64,000 nucleotides of DNA from Symsagittifera roscoffensis (GCF_963678635.1 NC_087065.1:10315579-10379578); one strand, 5' to 3'. Counted from the first letter of the stretch, positions 1 through 12,058 are shown. Notes: generated by a model from the letters alone, not told the origin. Numbers and translations: made by a program.

Positions 1-2339
1 AAGTTGCACGAATCTATCCGGCCGAAACGAAGAAAGCGTGACGAGCAGACGGTGTACCCTATCTGAAATTACTCTATGAGTTGACCGTAGAAATTAACTC
101 ACTCTCTTCATTGTCTTTTTTTTCATTAGATGTTTCACGAATTTCTTTAAAATATACAGCATGTCTTGCGGACATTGGTTGCTAGAGCATTGAAGCATAC
201 TCTACTTGGTGTAAGTTGTGATCATACAATAGAACTAAGTGATTGAAAGATAACTCTGATTTATAGATAAGATAGATCAGTATGTGACCCTCGGTGTGAT
301 TCAGGTAGCTCAGTTAGTATCCCGGGTTGACAAAACTTGCTGTCTTAAAATTATTTACATAAGAGTTTCAGAACTTCGTACAAAATTAGGCTCTAAGAAT
401 GTTACAACATATGGACTTTTCCTTATGAGAAAACTGTAAGATAGTAATTTTTTCGATAAAATTGTTAGGAAAAAATTTTTTTTTTAAAGGTTATCTTACA
501 ACGAGCTTCAAAGTTCTCCGCTGTCGCAGAGTACAATGACGGAAACTCGTAGCCAAATAATTTTTTTTTAATACGTGAGTTTACAGAAAACCCTCTAACT
601 TAACCAAGTTAGTTTTTTGCTGATTTTTGCAGAGCCTTAGTCAATTTTTACCTGAAACCCACAAGATAGTAGAGTAGCAAGTGGATTGTTCTCGAAAGTT
701 TAAACTTGCTAATTAGACCTTGTTTCAGTATCAACAAAAAATTCAGCTAACTTCATAAATGTTTAGTTCGTTAGCGCCAACATTGATTATGTTAAAACAA
801 AGACAACTATTTTGGTTAAGCTGATTAGGAGTAGAGAAGATGATTTAAATTATTAAAAATGATGCCATGTAATCTGGTCGATTCGGAACTAAGATGGTTG
901 GAATAATCAGGATAACTAAAGTCATCGCACAAGCGAAAAATGTGAATAGTAGAACCAAAATACAGATTTTGATTGTAGAAACAAAAAATAGAATGAGTTG
1001 AAAAAACTGTTAAAGAAAAGGCGAATTGCACTAAATTTAGTTTCCCGAAAAATAAAGCAAAAACTTGAAAAATTGAAGGATCTCAAAACAACTGAAGAAA
1101 AACGCAAAAAAATTGAATCGAATTTGAATCTGCATTTTTTAAATCAAAATCCAGATTTTACTCCATTTTCTTACAAAAAATCCAACTGTGATTCAAGTAA
1201 GGTATCAGTTTTTCAATTGAAGTGGTAGAAAGGTCAAACAAAAGTGCTGGAAACAACTATCGAAGAACGGTTATCTCGTAGAAAACTTCCCAAGAACTAG
1301 ATTATATAAAAATTGGAGCTAGCATAACTAATTTTATGAAAAACAATTCTTTGTCAATCGAAAAAATTTTTTGTCAGATGATACTTTTTATTAGAAAAAA
1401 GATAACCTTTTTTCTCAAAAAAGGCAGGGAATTTAGTGTAGGTAGTCTCATATACAAAAAAGGAATCGATACAGTGCGAAAAGAAATCTCATTTGCTTGG
1501 AAAGTTTTGTTCAAATTTCCAAATAAAAAAGCACTGTACATAACAAGTGCATTTCAGAAATGATCGTGAATACTAAATCCCGTCTGCATTCAACTACAGA
1601 GCTGGATACCACACAAATACTCTTAAATATCTGGATTTAAAAGCACTTCAAAATCTCATAAGAAACTTGCATCTTGCTCGGAAGAATCGGTAATTTAACC
1701 AAAACTTTACATCAAGTAGATAGAAATCAAAATCCTATATGAACCGTACAAAATAATTTCAGACTTTTTTGAAGGCGCCTTACTAAGTTTTAAAAAAAAC
1801 ACAATTATTAGTCAATTTTTTCAATTGAACTACTTCAACTGATATATTTTGAACTGTTTGATTCTCATTTTTTTTGTGAGACGCAGCTACATTGACAATC
1901 AAGAATCCTAGAGTGTTCTAAGAAGGCCTGAAAAAATCAATTGAGAGAATTTTTTTAAAAAACGTCGGAAATAGCTTTTAAAAAGTTTTAGGAATCCGAC
2001 TCCGCTCGAGAAAATCTTAATAACGCTTCCTGCCTGAAAAAAAAATGGATTTAAATTTAAGACTTGATCCAGATACGTTAAAATAATTGGGCCGAGCTGT
2101 TTTTCGAACAAAATAAACAAATAAAAATTGAATCATTTTGTTTGGCTCATTTTGCTTGTCTCCAGAGCAAAACAAAAAAATTAGCTTTATTTACAAATTT
2201 GAAAAAAAAAATTTCCTCATAAACGAGACAGACGCCGCCTTTTTAGACAAATCTAAATTGAAGGGTGCAAATAAAAACTTTAAAAAAATCATTAGAACTC
2301 ATTTTACTTCCATATGATCTTGAGGAGAAAAACAAAATC
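1..2339. other. AT-rich DNA without recognisable gene
   Basis: The stretch is rich in A and T runs, and its open frames are short, low in complexity and unlike any family I know. A segment near 305-340 looks vaguely like a tRNA A box but has no matching B box or cloverleaf. I see no supported coding, RNA or mobile feature. It may hold intron or old repeat sequence of an unseen gene. Confidence 0.6.
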
Positions 2340-2665
2340 ATTCCGAGTTTTTCTGTGCCTTTCGTCGCCCTGGTCCTTTTTGCCTTGCTATGTTTTATCC
2401 TATCCTGCATTGCTTTGCCTTGCGTTGCCTTGTGCTGCCCTACTATGTCCCGCCACTTTGCACCATCTTGCCCTGTCTTGCCTTGTCTTGCGCTGCTCTG
2501 ACCCTGCTTGCCCAGCGCCAGCCTTCCGCTGCGCTACTTTGCTCCGCCAAGCCCCAACTTGCGCTGCGCTACCTTGTCTTGCGCTGCCCTCCAATTTCAC
2601 TGTTTCTATCGAGCTTTCCTTTGCGCTGACTTGTCGCTCCGTGCAGTACCCTGCCTTGCCCTGAC
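2340..2665. repeat. C/T-rich low-complexity block (degenerate TTGCC/TTGCG repeats)
   Basis: A sharp compositional island in AT-rich DNA. The plus strand consists of degenerate CCTTG, TTGCC and TTGCGCTG words and is nearly free of A-rich words. The pattern is that of a decayed pentamer or octamer microsatellite. The open frames over it on both strands arise because the repeat lacks stop codons. They encode only Cys/Leu/Pro/Ala-rich strings and are not called as genes. Confidence 0.7.
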
Positions 2666-4025
2666 TTGAAATTGAGGGACAACTCTTTATCTGGGAGAAA
2701 GGGACACAAAAAAAGTGTTACGCATCTTTTTTCAAAATATGGCGCGAACTAAAAGTGTTCGTCCAGAACTAATCAAAATCAATTTTTCAATTTTTTAGTA
2801 TTTGAGCAAAATACAAAGATATTATCATTTTTTCACCAAAAAAAAGACATAATGTTTGCGAAAATGACCTCGAAGTCTCGAAAATTACAGATGATACAAG
2901 GAATTTAACAAAATGGCTATAATATCAATCCACTACTTTTTAACGATAGGATTTTTTTTAACAAAAAGAATATCAAATTATTTCTGGAGCACCTTATTAT
3001 GCTCTTCTCATGAATAAAAAACTACGTCTCATAGTAAGTTTTCCGAATAGCATTTTTTCAATTTTAGATTTATTACATCACTAGAGCGCAAGAAAAATTT
3101 GACGATCCTAATCAATGAAAATAATCGGGTCTAGTCCTTGTAAAATACCATTCTGGGCGGTTAAAAATGGAGGAATATCGCAAATCGCAAATAGCCTATC
3201 ATCCGAACCAAAACTGATTCGGAATAAACACAATATGATATACGTATATCAAACACGGTGATAAAACTTTTTGTTCAAAATTATCTAAATGAAAAATTCA
3301 GCAATTAATTCATAGATCAATTGTATAAAAAACTCTGTTTGGTTTTAGAGCGTCATATTCAATTAAACATGCATTACTGCACTGTCAGAATCTTTTCAAA
3401 AGTTAATTAACTTATATAAAAAAATTACTTTCTCCTTTTTCGAATAATAATCATTTGGCATCAACAATAGCAGTTTCACAAAAACTAAAACATATCATAG
3501 GCTTCATTAAAAGCACAATCGAAAAGCGTACAATTGTTTTACCATAAGACTAAGAAAAAAAAGTAAAAAAAAACAAATTTACAAAGCATAATTAGATTGA
3601 ATCATTTTTTTCATGATGGTCTTCAGCCAGGATCAGTCCTTGGATCAAAAAAAAAAACTGACAAAATGAACTCTATAACTGTAATTCAAAACGAAAAAAT
3701 ACAAAACCAGCTCAAGAGAACAGGAATATTTATTCATTTTGAAATTGGAAGAACTGAAAAATCAAGTGTCAAAATTTCTTTGGTCGAATTTTCTTTCAAA
3801 CATATGCAGCTATTAATAATAAGATGATATCATTTGAACCACTTCTGGTTTAATTTCACGCAAAAAGAAAAAAAGTTCAATGATGGTTGTCATGTTTTCA
3901 ATTTGTTTTTGTTAAACACACTTGATGCAATGTAATGTCCCACGCCATTTTTCCAAAACTTTGACATGCATTACCCCGCAGCAGAACAAGCATTGGTGTT
4001 TTGTCTGTATATTCAGGACCTCCTC
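2666..4025. other. AT-rich DNA without recognisable gene
   Basis: No supported gene or element. Short open frames, such as the one near 3597-3827, are Lys/Asn/Ile-rich strings expected by chance at this composition. Confidence 0.55.
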
Positions 4026-4057
4026 GCTGTTGTTAAATTGGGCTGTTGTTAAATTGT
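4026..4057 (+). repeat. 16-bp tandem duplication
   Basis: Two adjacent copies of GCTGTTGTTAAATTGG, differing only at the last base. This is a replication-slippage-type direct duplication with no gene context. Confidence 0.8.
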
Positions 4058-4180
4058 GTTTGATGATTTTATCAAGGCTCCAATGTTACCAGTTCACGGT
4101 TGCGGGTATCCGAGCAACTCAACTATTCCCCGATACGTTGCCTAAAAAAAGAATATTCTTCCTGTTAATGAATACCAAGC

Positions 4181-4226
4181 GAATAGCTGGCATGTACCTA
4201 TAGGGAATAGCTGGCATGTACCTATA
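4181..4226 (+). repeat. 24-bp tandem duplication
   Basis: Two adjacent copies of a 24-bp unit beginning GAATAGCTGGCATGTACC (4181-4204 and 4205-4226, the second copy 22 bp to its last matching base). The repeat is perfect and therefore recent. Confidence 0.85.
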
Positions 4227-4767
4227 CTTCAGTTTTAACCTATGAACTTGATTGAAGAAACTGTTTTATATTCTGAAAAGAAAGTAGCAGCCACTTATAA
4301 AGGAATTTTGAAACTGGTAGCTATTTTGTTACATGTGCGAAGTAATTACAGATTTGATTAGATGCATAAACCTCACATGTTCAATATGTTTATGTACCTT
4401 AATTGAAAATTTAAACGGATTTTTATTTAAATAAAGCACTGCTAAAAACTGCACAGTTAAATAAAGCGCAGCACAAAAAACGTAATTTCAATTTTCATTA
4501 AAACATAATGAAAGATTTTGATTTAATTGCTTATGTTTATCACAATGGGAAGAAACTCAGGGTCCTTGAATACAATTAGAACGTTAGAGTTTACCTTGCA
4601 GCTGAAAATTTAAATCGTTTTTTTTTCTAGTTTTTTCAAATTTTGGTACCATTTTCACGAATCGACTGTTTCGAAGAAGGGAAAAAAAATCGGCAAAATC
4701 TTTTTAAAGAAACACTGACGACAATCTCCAATTGAGAAATAAGAGATTTATAACTAATATTGAAGCG

Positions 4768-4967
4768 NNNNNNNNNNNNNNNNNNNNNNNNNNNNNNNNN
4801 NNNNNNNNNNNNNNNNNNNNNNNNNNNNNNNNNNNNNNNNNNNNNNNNNNNNNNNNNNNNNNNNNNNNNNNNNNNNNNNNNNNNNNNNNNNNNNNNNNNN
4901 NNNNNNNNNNNNNNNNNNNNNNNNNNNNNNNNNNNNNNNNNNNNNNNNNNNNNNNNNNNNNNNNNNN
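4768..4967. other. Assembly gap, 200 N
   Basis: Exactly 200 undetermined bases. The round length suggests a scaffold gap of arbitrary size, so distances across it are unreliable. Confidence 0.99.
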
Positions 4968-4974
4968 TCATCAG

Positions 4975-5300
4975 GTATGTACAGATATAAGTATTTGCAG
5001 TTGAAAGACTTTATAAATCAAAATGACTAGCATTAAAGTTTATGAGTATCGATGATTTATAGATAATTGCTAAAATTGTTTTTAGGAAAAATCGTTCTGT
5101 TGAAATTTTGTAATTGAACACAAGTCTGAAATTTTCCTCAATTTTTGCACCTTTTTTAAGTTATTTCAAGGGTAAAAATTTTATTTTTCAACCAGTTTGT
5201 TTGTTTCATTTTGAAAGATAAAATTCGATTCAAGCTGACATGCACAATAACAGACCAGTACTTTCGTGTGACCTCTCGCCTCCTGTACTCGACGCGCGTG
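4975..5300 (+). repeat. Unclassified dispersed repeat, copy 1
   Basis: This segment shares ordered landmarks with 7335-7640 and on to about 8030: GTATGTACA, then an AAAATGA(C/T)TAGCA word followed by TTTATGAG, then CTAAAA with a T-rich run, then an ATTCGATTCAAGCTGACATG word matching GAATCAAGCTGACATGCACA in copy 2. The CGACGCGCGTG word near 5290 matches CGTCGCGCGTG near 8020. The two copies are diverged, in the same orientation, and have no coding capacity that I can see. The left edge of this copy abuts the gap. Confidence 0.5.
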
Positions 5301-7334
5301 GTCATTTGTGGCTTGCTTTTTTTATATGAAGAGCCTACAATGTTAATAATTTCTCAGGTTCTTTGTTTTTCTCAAATAATCGCCTCTTAAATGCCTCAAA
5401 TGGTCTACAGCATTCTGCGACATGCTGCACCACAAGCTTAACATTCTTTTGATCCTCGGTTTTCCGTGCGGTTAGTGGTCGGCAGATTTGCCCAAAATCA
5501 GGTGAAACTACATCCAATTCATTTTATTTCATAAGGCACATGAGCGAAGTCAGGCAAATTATCATTTTACACGTTGTGAAATTGTCTATTGCGATACTTT
5601 ACTTTTGGAGGTTTACTTAAAATTTAAAACTCAAATTTCCTCGGTATTTTCGGAAAAATATCGGTTGTCAATTCTTTTGCGATTGGTTTCAGTTTTTGCT
5701 TTCTGTAAAATTTTAAGGCTTTCATTTAGGTTGTTTCTGATGTAATATTTAAAATTTGTTTTGTCCAGAATTCTGGTTACTGATTGTTCTTACATATTTC
5801 CTTGTTAGCCTTTAATTTTTTTGTCAAAACTGTTCAATGAGAAATTTCCTTTAAGAAAGTTCTGTTTTAGCTGGAGGTGTTCGCAGCGATGAATTCGAAA
5901 AAGTTTCAGAATCAGTGAGTTTTGGATCTATGCGATTTATATATCGTTGTTGGTTTACTATTTTATTCATATTCATTAGCTTTTTCCTAGGAAAAATTTA
6001 ACTTCTTATGGAAAAAATTCACTCTATTTAGCAATGTGTTTTGTAACACTTCACAGTGCAATTTTTATCATTGGCATTTCTTTAGAACTGTTTTCGTTGA
6101 TTGGCACAAAATGAAATCTATGGTAGAATTTGACAGAAGTCACAGTAGCATACGATATCCCCCCTTTTTTGGTGTTGATTGTTAACTATGTTTTGACATT
6201 TAGCATGAAAAAGGATTTCACTTTTTTCTTATTCAACATTTTTGCTGCTTTTCTGTCTCAAACAAAAATCTTGCTACATTTTGGACTTTTTCGAGTCTTT
6301 GGGCTTTTGAGTAATCTTTTCGGAAAAATTGATAAAATTTGCTCGGAGAAAGTCAGTTTTTGGAACACAGACTTTCGGAAAATTGGGAATAATATCATGA
6401 ATTCAACAAATTCTGAGGAACAAAAATTGTCCAAATGCCATCCGCACGCTTTTCTAAGTTTTTGACACATTTGACCAAGGACTCTAATCATCAGCGATCT
6501 TTCTAAATATGTGTAATCATCTCCAAGGTAGAATTAGTCCACGATTTAAGCATTGTTAGGAAAGTTAACACAACTACAGTCAACTACTTCCGTAAATAAC
6601 GGATTAGTCTCAATCGCCTGGCGTTTCTGCCTTGCTTTTTTGTTTTTTAACTAATTTAGGTTTTCTTTTTTTTCGGCAGCAACTGTGAGAATTTCCTCTG
6701 TTCCTCAAGATTGTGTTGACGATGTGCAGCCCAGTTTCTTTCACAGCTAAGTGCAGTTAACGGTATTGCTTCGCCACTCAGCTGTGAAGCTGCTTTCGCT
6801 TGAGATAACGTATTTCGAATCCTGAACATCATGTCCCAAGAAATTAAGAAAAAATATTTTGTGTATTTTCCTTCTAGTGGTAAATAATTGCTTGGATTCA
6901 GTAATGTTTATCTTTAAATTAGCTGCACAGATCGTTCAAAATTTTATCGTTGTTTCTTTGTGCTGTTGTTGAAAGTGCCATGCTAAATTACTAAATGTTT
7001 TCTGTGGTTCGAAGTTCTCTTCATTTCTAAAACGTATCAGAATTTTTTCAGCTGGTTTTTGGCGGTACGCTACGGATCTATTCCAGCTAGAGCCGAAATT
7101 TTTTGTAAATTTTCCTTCTTACTTTCTTAGTTAACGGTATTTAAGGCATGAAACAGGTAACTTACAGCTAAAGGTTCTAACTTGTTCTTAAAACCTGGAT
7201 TTTTAGGACCAATTTTTTTCTGCGTCTTGATGGCATTTTGAATTTTGTTATTGACTTTAGAATTTAAGTTAAACAGTGATAAGACAATTGAACTTTGTTA
7301 AACCACGAGTACTTTCGCATAACTTGCAACTTCA
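5301..7334. other. AT-rich DNA without recognisable gene
   Basis: No supported gene. Several pyrimidine tracts ending in CAG resemble splice acceptors (for example near 6675), but I could not link them to a coding exon. Confidence 0.5.
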
Positions 7335-8035
7335 AGTATGTACAACTAAAATTCAAAAGATAAACAGTTGAAAAATTTTAAAAACTAAAATGATTAGCAG
7401 TAACTTTTATGAGAATCTAAAAGTATTACACAACTGCTAAAACAATTTTTTGAAAATTTTGGCGTGAGGTATTTTGTTTTCCAACAAATATTCGAAAATT
7501 TTCCTATTTTTCTCATCTTTTCGGGTTGGTTCTATGAGTACATCAATTTATTTCACTCGTTTTGTTTGTCTTATTTCGAAAAAAAAGTTTCGAATCAAGC
7601 TGACATGCACAATGTCAGACTATTCTTCAAGTCAAACAATATATAACTACAAAATATTAACATGACATTATGCATGTCAGATCTATTAGCATTTTGAGAT
7701 TTTTGTGCATCTTAAGGTTTTAAAAACCTAAACTATCTGAACAAATTGATCAAAGATCATAAAAAGTGTCATACACATCATTTTTTCAAAACTTTAAAAA
7801 AATTAACCAATCACAACTTCACAATTATTGATAAAATTATGTAGCACCCACTCGTAACAATTTTACTCATTTAGTCTGAAATTTTCTCGTTTTATTTTAC
7901 AATTTCATTTAGTCGCTAGTCTCAAGCTAACTTGTAAGCTATTTCAATATTTTTTGTATTATTCGAAATTTTTCGATTCTGGAACTATAGCCTAAGTGTC
8001 AGCTCTTCACTTCTAAGCTCGTCGCGCGTGTTAAT
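7335..8035 (+). repeat. Unclassified dispersed repeat, copy 2
   Basis: The counterpart of the copy at 4975-5300, holding the same landmarks in the same order. It ends with the GTCGCGCGTG word, which in copy 1 lies much closer to the AAGCTGACATGCACA word, so one copy carries an insertion or the other a deletion. It could be a decayed SINE, MITE or LTR fragment; the sequence does not decide. Confidence 0.45.
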
Positions 8036-8390
8036 GTAAGTAACTCCATGCTGCTGGACGCCTGGTCGATTATCTTCCAATTAAAATCCAACTAACCACT
8101 ATCACTACCACAATGCTTTATATGCTGTCCAACTGGGGTATTCTCCTTGTGGTGAGATGTCGGACCACCTAGCCAACATAGATGGATTTGCACCCACAAC
8201 ATTCAATTCTGTACACCACTTTTGATTTCAGTTCACTAGAAACGGAGGATTTTAAAGAGGGCAACTAAGTTTTCATTTTCCTCGTCGTTAATGTTATCTG
8301 CGCATTGGTGATATTTTTCGCCAATTTTTCTTGCTAATGTCTGGCTGTTGTTCCCCAATATTGAACCATCAAGATGGGCGCTAGGTCTTT

Positions 8391-8445
8391 TACCAGACCG
8401 ACCTTTTACCAGATCGACCTTTTACCAGACAGACCTTTTACCACA
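8391..8445 (+). repeat. Array of GACCGACCTTTTACCA-type motif, left arm
   Basis: About three imperfect tandem copies of an 18-bp word, GACCGACCTTTTACCAGA. The same word occurs in opposite orientation at 11338-11366, just beyond the 5' side of the LINE remnant. The two sites bracket about 2.9 kb. They could be inverted termini of a composite or DNA element, or unrelated copies of a dispersed repeat. Confidence 0.65.
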
Positions 8446-8602
8446 TCACAATGCGTTATTTCAAATGAGATAATTTTAAATTAAAGGAAAATTCGAAACT
8501 GAAGCGGTTGCATCAAACAAAACTTCGCTGAGAAACCGTGAAAACATTGTCTTTAACCAGACTAAACGGCGTCATAACATCTGTCAATCAAATTTGATTA
8601 TC

Positions 8603-8603
<1 letters not shown>

Positions 8604-8650
<47 letters not shown>

Positions 8651-8651
8651 G
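8604..8651 (+). repeat. (AGT)n microsatellite, probable LINE 3' tail
   Basis: About sixteen uninterrupted AGT triplets. It lies downstream of the reverse transcriptase remnant in that element's own orientation (minus), where it reads (ACT)n. Non-LTR elements of several clades end in short tandem repeats instead of poly(A), so this is the likely 3' terminus of the element. Confidence 0.7.
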
Positions 8652-8817
8652 ATAGGCTTCTGGGTAGACCCACGAGTGTGATCCCTCACGGATCAGTTTA
8701 AATGAGTTTTCCAGCTATATTGCATTATCGGCAGAGGCAGAGGATGCGCCAAGTGCACGGGACTAGTTCGTTGTACTGCGTTTCCACGTAATTCCAATAT
8801 ACTCGTGTTAAATTTGG

Positions 8818-9165
8818 TTACAAATTTGTTGCGTCGCTAAAGCCAACTTTTTTTGCGAAAAGTTTAGACTGCAAAGCTGCTCTTTTCCAGAAGTTTTCAT
8901 CACTTTTCCATAATCGATATTTTGGCACTTTGAGTTCGTTGTTATTTCCTTGTCGGGTTGTTTGATTCGTGTTCCAACTTACATATTGAGCCGCTGCTAT
9001 ATCATAATTACCGCAGTTAATTTTCCAGAAGAGCAATATGTCGTGCAACTCCTTATATATGGACACTGGCAGTAGATTAGCTGTTTTCAATTTTGTTACA
9101 TATGAAGAATTGTAACCATAGATCCAAGACATTGCTCTCGATTGCGCTCTTTCAATGATTTTCAA
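8818..9165 (-). pseudogene. Non-LTR RT C-terminal fragment
   Basis: The fragment reads KIIERAQSRAMSWIYGY and then a helix-rich segment, the pattern that follows the RT domain in CR1/Jockey polyproteins, where recombinant-looking phage-lysozyme-like or connection segments lie before the C-terminus. It ends at a stop about 170 bp before the (ACT)n tail, so the natural C-terminus is probably present. It is out of frame with the upstream RT piece. Confidence 0.7.
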
Positions 9166-9228
9166 CGCTGACTTGTTATAATATACCGCTTGTGAGCCAT
9201 AAGACAGAATGGGAACTACATACCCAGT

Positions 9229-9711
9229 TTAACAATTGATTTTTGCTCTGATGCTTGTTTTGGATGAAACATTTCTTTTCATAAAAATTAGCGATTTTGC
9301 CGCATTCGTTACTCTTCTTCTTGCATTTTCCAGCCAAGACAATTTCTGGGTGACAATTAGTCCTAGATTTTTCTGATTTTTTTCAGATTTCACAGATTTC
9401 ACTTCTTTTCCGCAAATTTCCGTTTTCTGATTGCCTTTAAAGTTCAACATATTACACCTATCAATATTAAGAGACATATGATTTTGTTCGCACCAAATTT
9501 GAAGTTGACTGATGTCATCCTGAAACATTTCAATGTTAGTGCTAAGAAATTTGTAATCATCTGTATATCCCAGGGCAAATGAGTTAACATTTTCAGTTAT
9601 GTCGTTAAAATATATGATGAACATGAGTGGTCCCAATAGCGAACCCTGAGGTACACCACTGGTTACGCCAAGCTTTGTTGATTTTGATTGTGACATACTG
9701 CTTTCGGTCAA
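9229..9711 (-). pseudogene. Non-LTR reverse transcriptase palm fragment
   Basis: This 160-codon fragment contains the RT block GVPQGSLLGPLMFIIYFND, a YTDD box in place of the usual YADD, and the thumb-side LGLIVTQKLSW motif. Both catalytic aspartates are kept, with Ala changed to Thr before them. The upstream FxDF(E)KAFD block lies in another frame at about 9790-9830 with a stop nearby. The family copies RNA at a nicked target site. This copy cannot make a full protein. Confidence 0.85.
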
Positions 9712-10059
9712 TTAAGTAGCTTTCCAATATGGCCAAAAAATTTCCCCCATTACTCATATTTTGCAATTTTTGTAGCAAAATATTATGTGACTCTTTGTCG
9801 AACGCTTTTTCGAAGTCTAAATAAAAAGCACAGAGTTCATGGACGTCATCGGTATCCTTGGCTTGTATATTTCGTTCAAGAAAATAATCATTTGTAGAAT
9901 TGTTGAGCGATGCGGTCGAAATCCGTATTGGGCATGAATTAGTTTATCTTGCACAATTGAGTACAGTTTGATGAAAATATTTTTCCCAAAAATTTTTGAA
10001 ATGTTGCATAACAGACTTATGGGTCAATATTTCTCAATATTTCCTTTATCACCTTCTTT

Positions 10060-10454
10060 GAAAATCGGCGATACTTGTCCTACTTTCCAGACTGACGGAA
10101 AAACCCCTTTGCTTGGGCTTCTTTGAAATATTAAAAACAGAGATTTCACTAAAGCAGAGCTGAGATTTAGGAGTATTTCGTTTCCTATTTCGTCAGGACC
10201 ACATATTTTCTTGGATCAAGCGACGTTAGTCCATTTGAAATTTGGATCTCAGCTAACTCAATTGTGTTGATAGTGCAAGCGGTTTCGTTAATATTTCGGT
10301 CTAGCGTATCATGGACTTCCACGTGGAACACACTTTGGAAAATTTTATTGAAAAGTTCAGCTTTTTCGACTTCAAATTTAGCTTCTTTATCGCCAAAAAA
10401 CATTCGATCCGGTAAATACTCAGATTTCCTTAAGCTACTGAAATATTTGTTCAA
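10060..10454 (-). pseudogene. Non-LTR RT N-terminal (fingers) fragment
   Basis: One frame (10454-10185) reads like the linker before RT in CR1-like elements (NKYFSSLRKSEYLPDRMF, then AELFNKIFQSVF). The following frame gives GPDEIGNEIL and VSPIFKEGDKGNIEKY, the fingers motifs, just before a stop codon. A frame shift lies between them near 10185. Confidence 0.75.
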
Positions 10455-11041
10455 TTCGCTGAATTTCCGACTGGCAAAAACACTTTCTTCGAAACTTGCT
10501 AAATCAATTTCAGCTTAAGTGTTGTATTCCGACTCGAGCATTTCAATCTTGTCGCATTTTTGGGATGTTTGCATTTTTGGCTGTTTTGAGTTTTTCCAAA
10601 ACATGCGAATTTGGTGGCGTGATCCATGGTGGTAACTGGGTTCGATGTTTTGTTAAACGAGGAAAATTTGTTTCCATAAAAGAATTTAACCAATCGTACC
10701 ACTATTCTACAATTTCATCAACGTTACTGTAGCAATATGGGTTAAAAGGCTCCGCTTTTAATTTTTGAATCATTTTTTTCCAGTTAATTTTGTTTAAAGC
10801 GTAATGAATTGTCGGCTTTTGTATTTCATAGATAAAACAGCTGTTCAATCTTGTTCTAATTGGCAGATTGTTCGAAAAACAATTCCCATTTCTGAATCAT
10901 TTATCATGCAATGATAAGCCCACTCGGCTAAAAATTATCTTTGCGGCATCATTTGTAAGCATAACATCCAATTCATTTTTGTTATCTGACTCCATTATCT
11001 GTTCAAAATTATTTTCAAATAACAGACCAAGTAATATTTCA

Positions 11042-11239
11042 TTAATTCATGTCCGAGCGTAATATTTCATAATTTTTCAAAAACAAGGCGTAATTTAGAA
11101 CTTCTTCAACTAGCCATGTCTCAGAGAGACAGAGAATGTCGTAATTATTTATAACTAAGCAGTTTGCAAATGAAAAACGTCGTTTGATGTCTAAAAGACA
11201 TCCCACGTTGTATGTTAAAACTTCTTTTTCATTCTGCAC
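11042..11239 (-). pseudogene. AP-endonuclease-like fragment of the LINE
   Basis: A 65-codon fragment with TYNVGCLLDIKRRF and YDILCLSETWL, the N-terminal strands of the exonuclease-endonuclease-phosphatase fold; the Glu of SETWL matches the metal-binding Glu. The rest of the domain is frame-broken in 10500-11040, where I cannot follow it with confidence. Confidence 0.7.
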
Positions 11240-11337
11240 CTTTAGCAGTCATTCAGAATTAATTTTCACCCAATCAGATCCCTCGCGACGTTGCAATTCC
11301 AGGTTTGATAAAAATTCTATGTTATAACATTTCTGGA

Positions 11338-11366
11338 TAAAAGTCGGTCTGGTAAAACGTCGGTCC
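11338..11366 (-). repeat. GACCGAC...TTTTACCA motif, right arm (inverted)
   Basis: On the minus strand this reads GGACCGACGTTTTACCAGAC, the word tandemly repeated at 8391-8445 on the plus strand. See the left arm for interpretation. Confidence 0.65.
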
Positions 11367-11379
11367 CCATCAAAATGGG

Positions 11380-12058
11380 TGGTGAAACGCTGCTATAACC
11401 TCAGGGCTTCTTTTTCTGAGCCATCTTCTTTTTGTTTTTGCCCTTCCTGATGATCTTTTCAGGGGCATGCGGTGCAACCCGCGACGATCAACTTTCCGGA
11501 TATTGGTTTTCCAACCACTGTTTAGGGTTGATTTCCATCTCTTTATCATAATCTTCCCATGTTGACGTACTGATGTAACTTCAATCACACCTCTCTTGTA
11601 CTGAAGGGGGCTCAACTTCTAAAATTTAGCATGGTACCTGTATCTGTTGATTTCTGAAACCACCCACAGTTAATTTTCCTGTTTATTTGTCATTACTAAT
11701 TTTAGCCTAATTGTTGTGATAAACTTATTGAATAGATTTGTTATGTTTGATGTTTGTGCCTGTTTGTGGAGCGCCATCTGAGGGATTTTAGAGACAGTTC
11801 TGTCAAGTGGTTTTCTAGGGGAGGTGGGAAAATGGAACTGGCTTGAAAAGTCTGGTGGTGCATTGCTGGACCTACTGAGCTCGGGTGAGGTTGTTCCTTG
11901 TTTTTGATTTTTATAATTCGATTTGCAAATTTAAATTTTAAAAATTTTTTTTTTTTTTGCTGATTTATAAAATTCCCACTAACCGCTTATCATGGGTTAG
12001 TTCAGTCCCCTAAAGCCCAATCAAAATCCTTTTTTTTTTACCTTTAAGCTGCGTCAAG
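11380..12058. other. Non-coding; includes probable 5' region of the PHD-RT element
   Basis: A Lys/Arg-rich minus-strand open frame at 11370-11615 has no family resemblance that I recognise, and I do not call it. From about 11750 onward the sequence (GAGCGCCATCTGAGGG and onward) is likely the 5' UTR of the PHD-finger element that starts at 12059, but I have no second copy to set the boundary. Confidence 0.4.

Larger units (their letters stand above)
8604..11239 (-). mobile_element. Decayed CR1/Jockey-type non-LTR retrotransposon
   Basis: Minus-strand fragments in the correct order are an endonuclease N-terminus (11239-11042), the RT palm and fingers (about 10454-9229) and the RT C-terminal region (9165-8818), followed by an (ACT)n tail. 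Stops and frame shifts break the frame throughout. The endonuclease and RT segments carry family motifs (ILCLSETWL, GPDEIGN, SPIFKEGDK, GVPQGSLLGPL). The 5' part of the endonuclease is missing or unrecognisable. Position between inverted GACCGAC arrays is noted separately. Confidence 0.85.

Noticed and set aside
300-345. tRNA-like or SINE-like promoter (GGTAGCTCAGTTAGT)
   Set aside because: Only an approximate A box; no B box, no cloverleaf, no second copy in the window.
2265-2664. Cys/Leu/Pro-rich open frames on both strands
   Set aside because: A product of low-complexity C/T-rich sequence with no codon or family signal.
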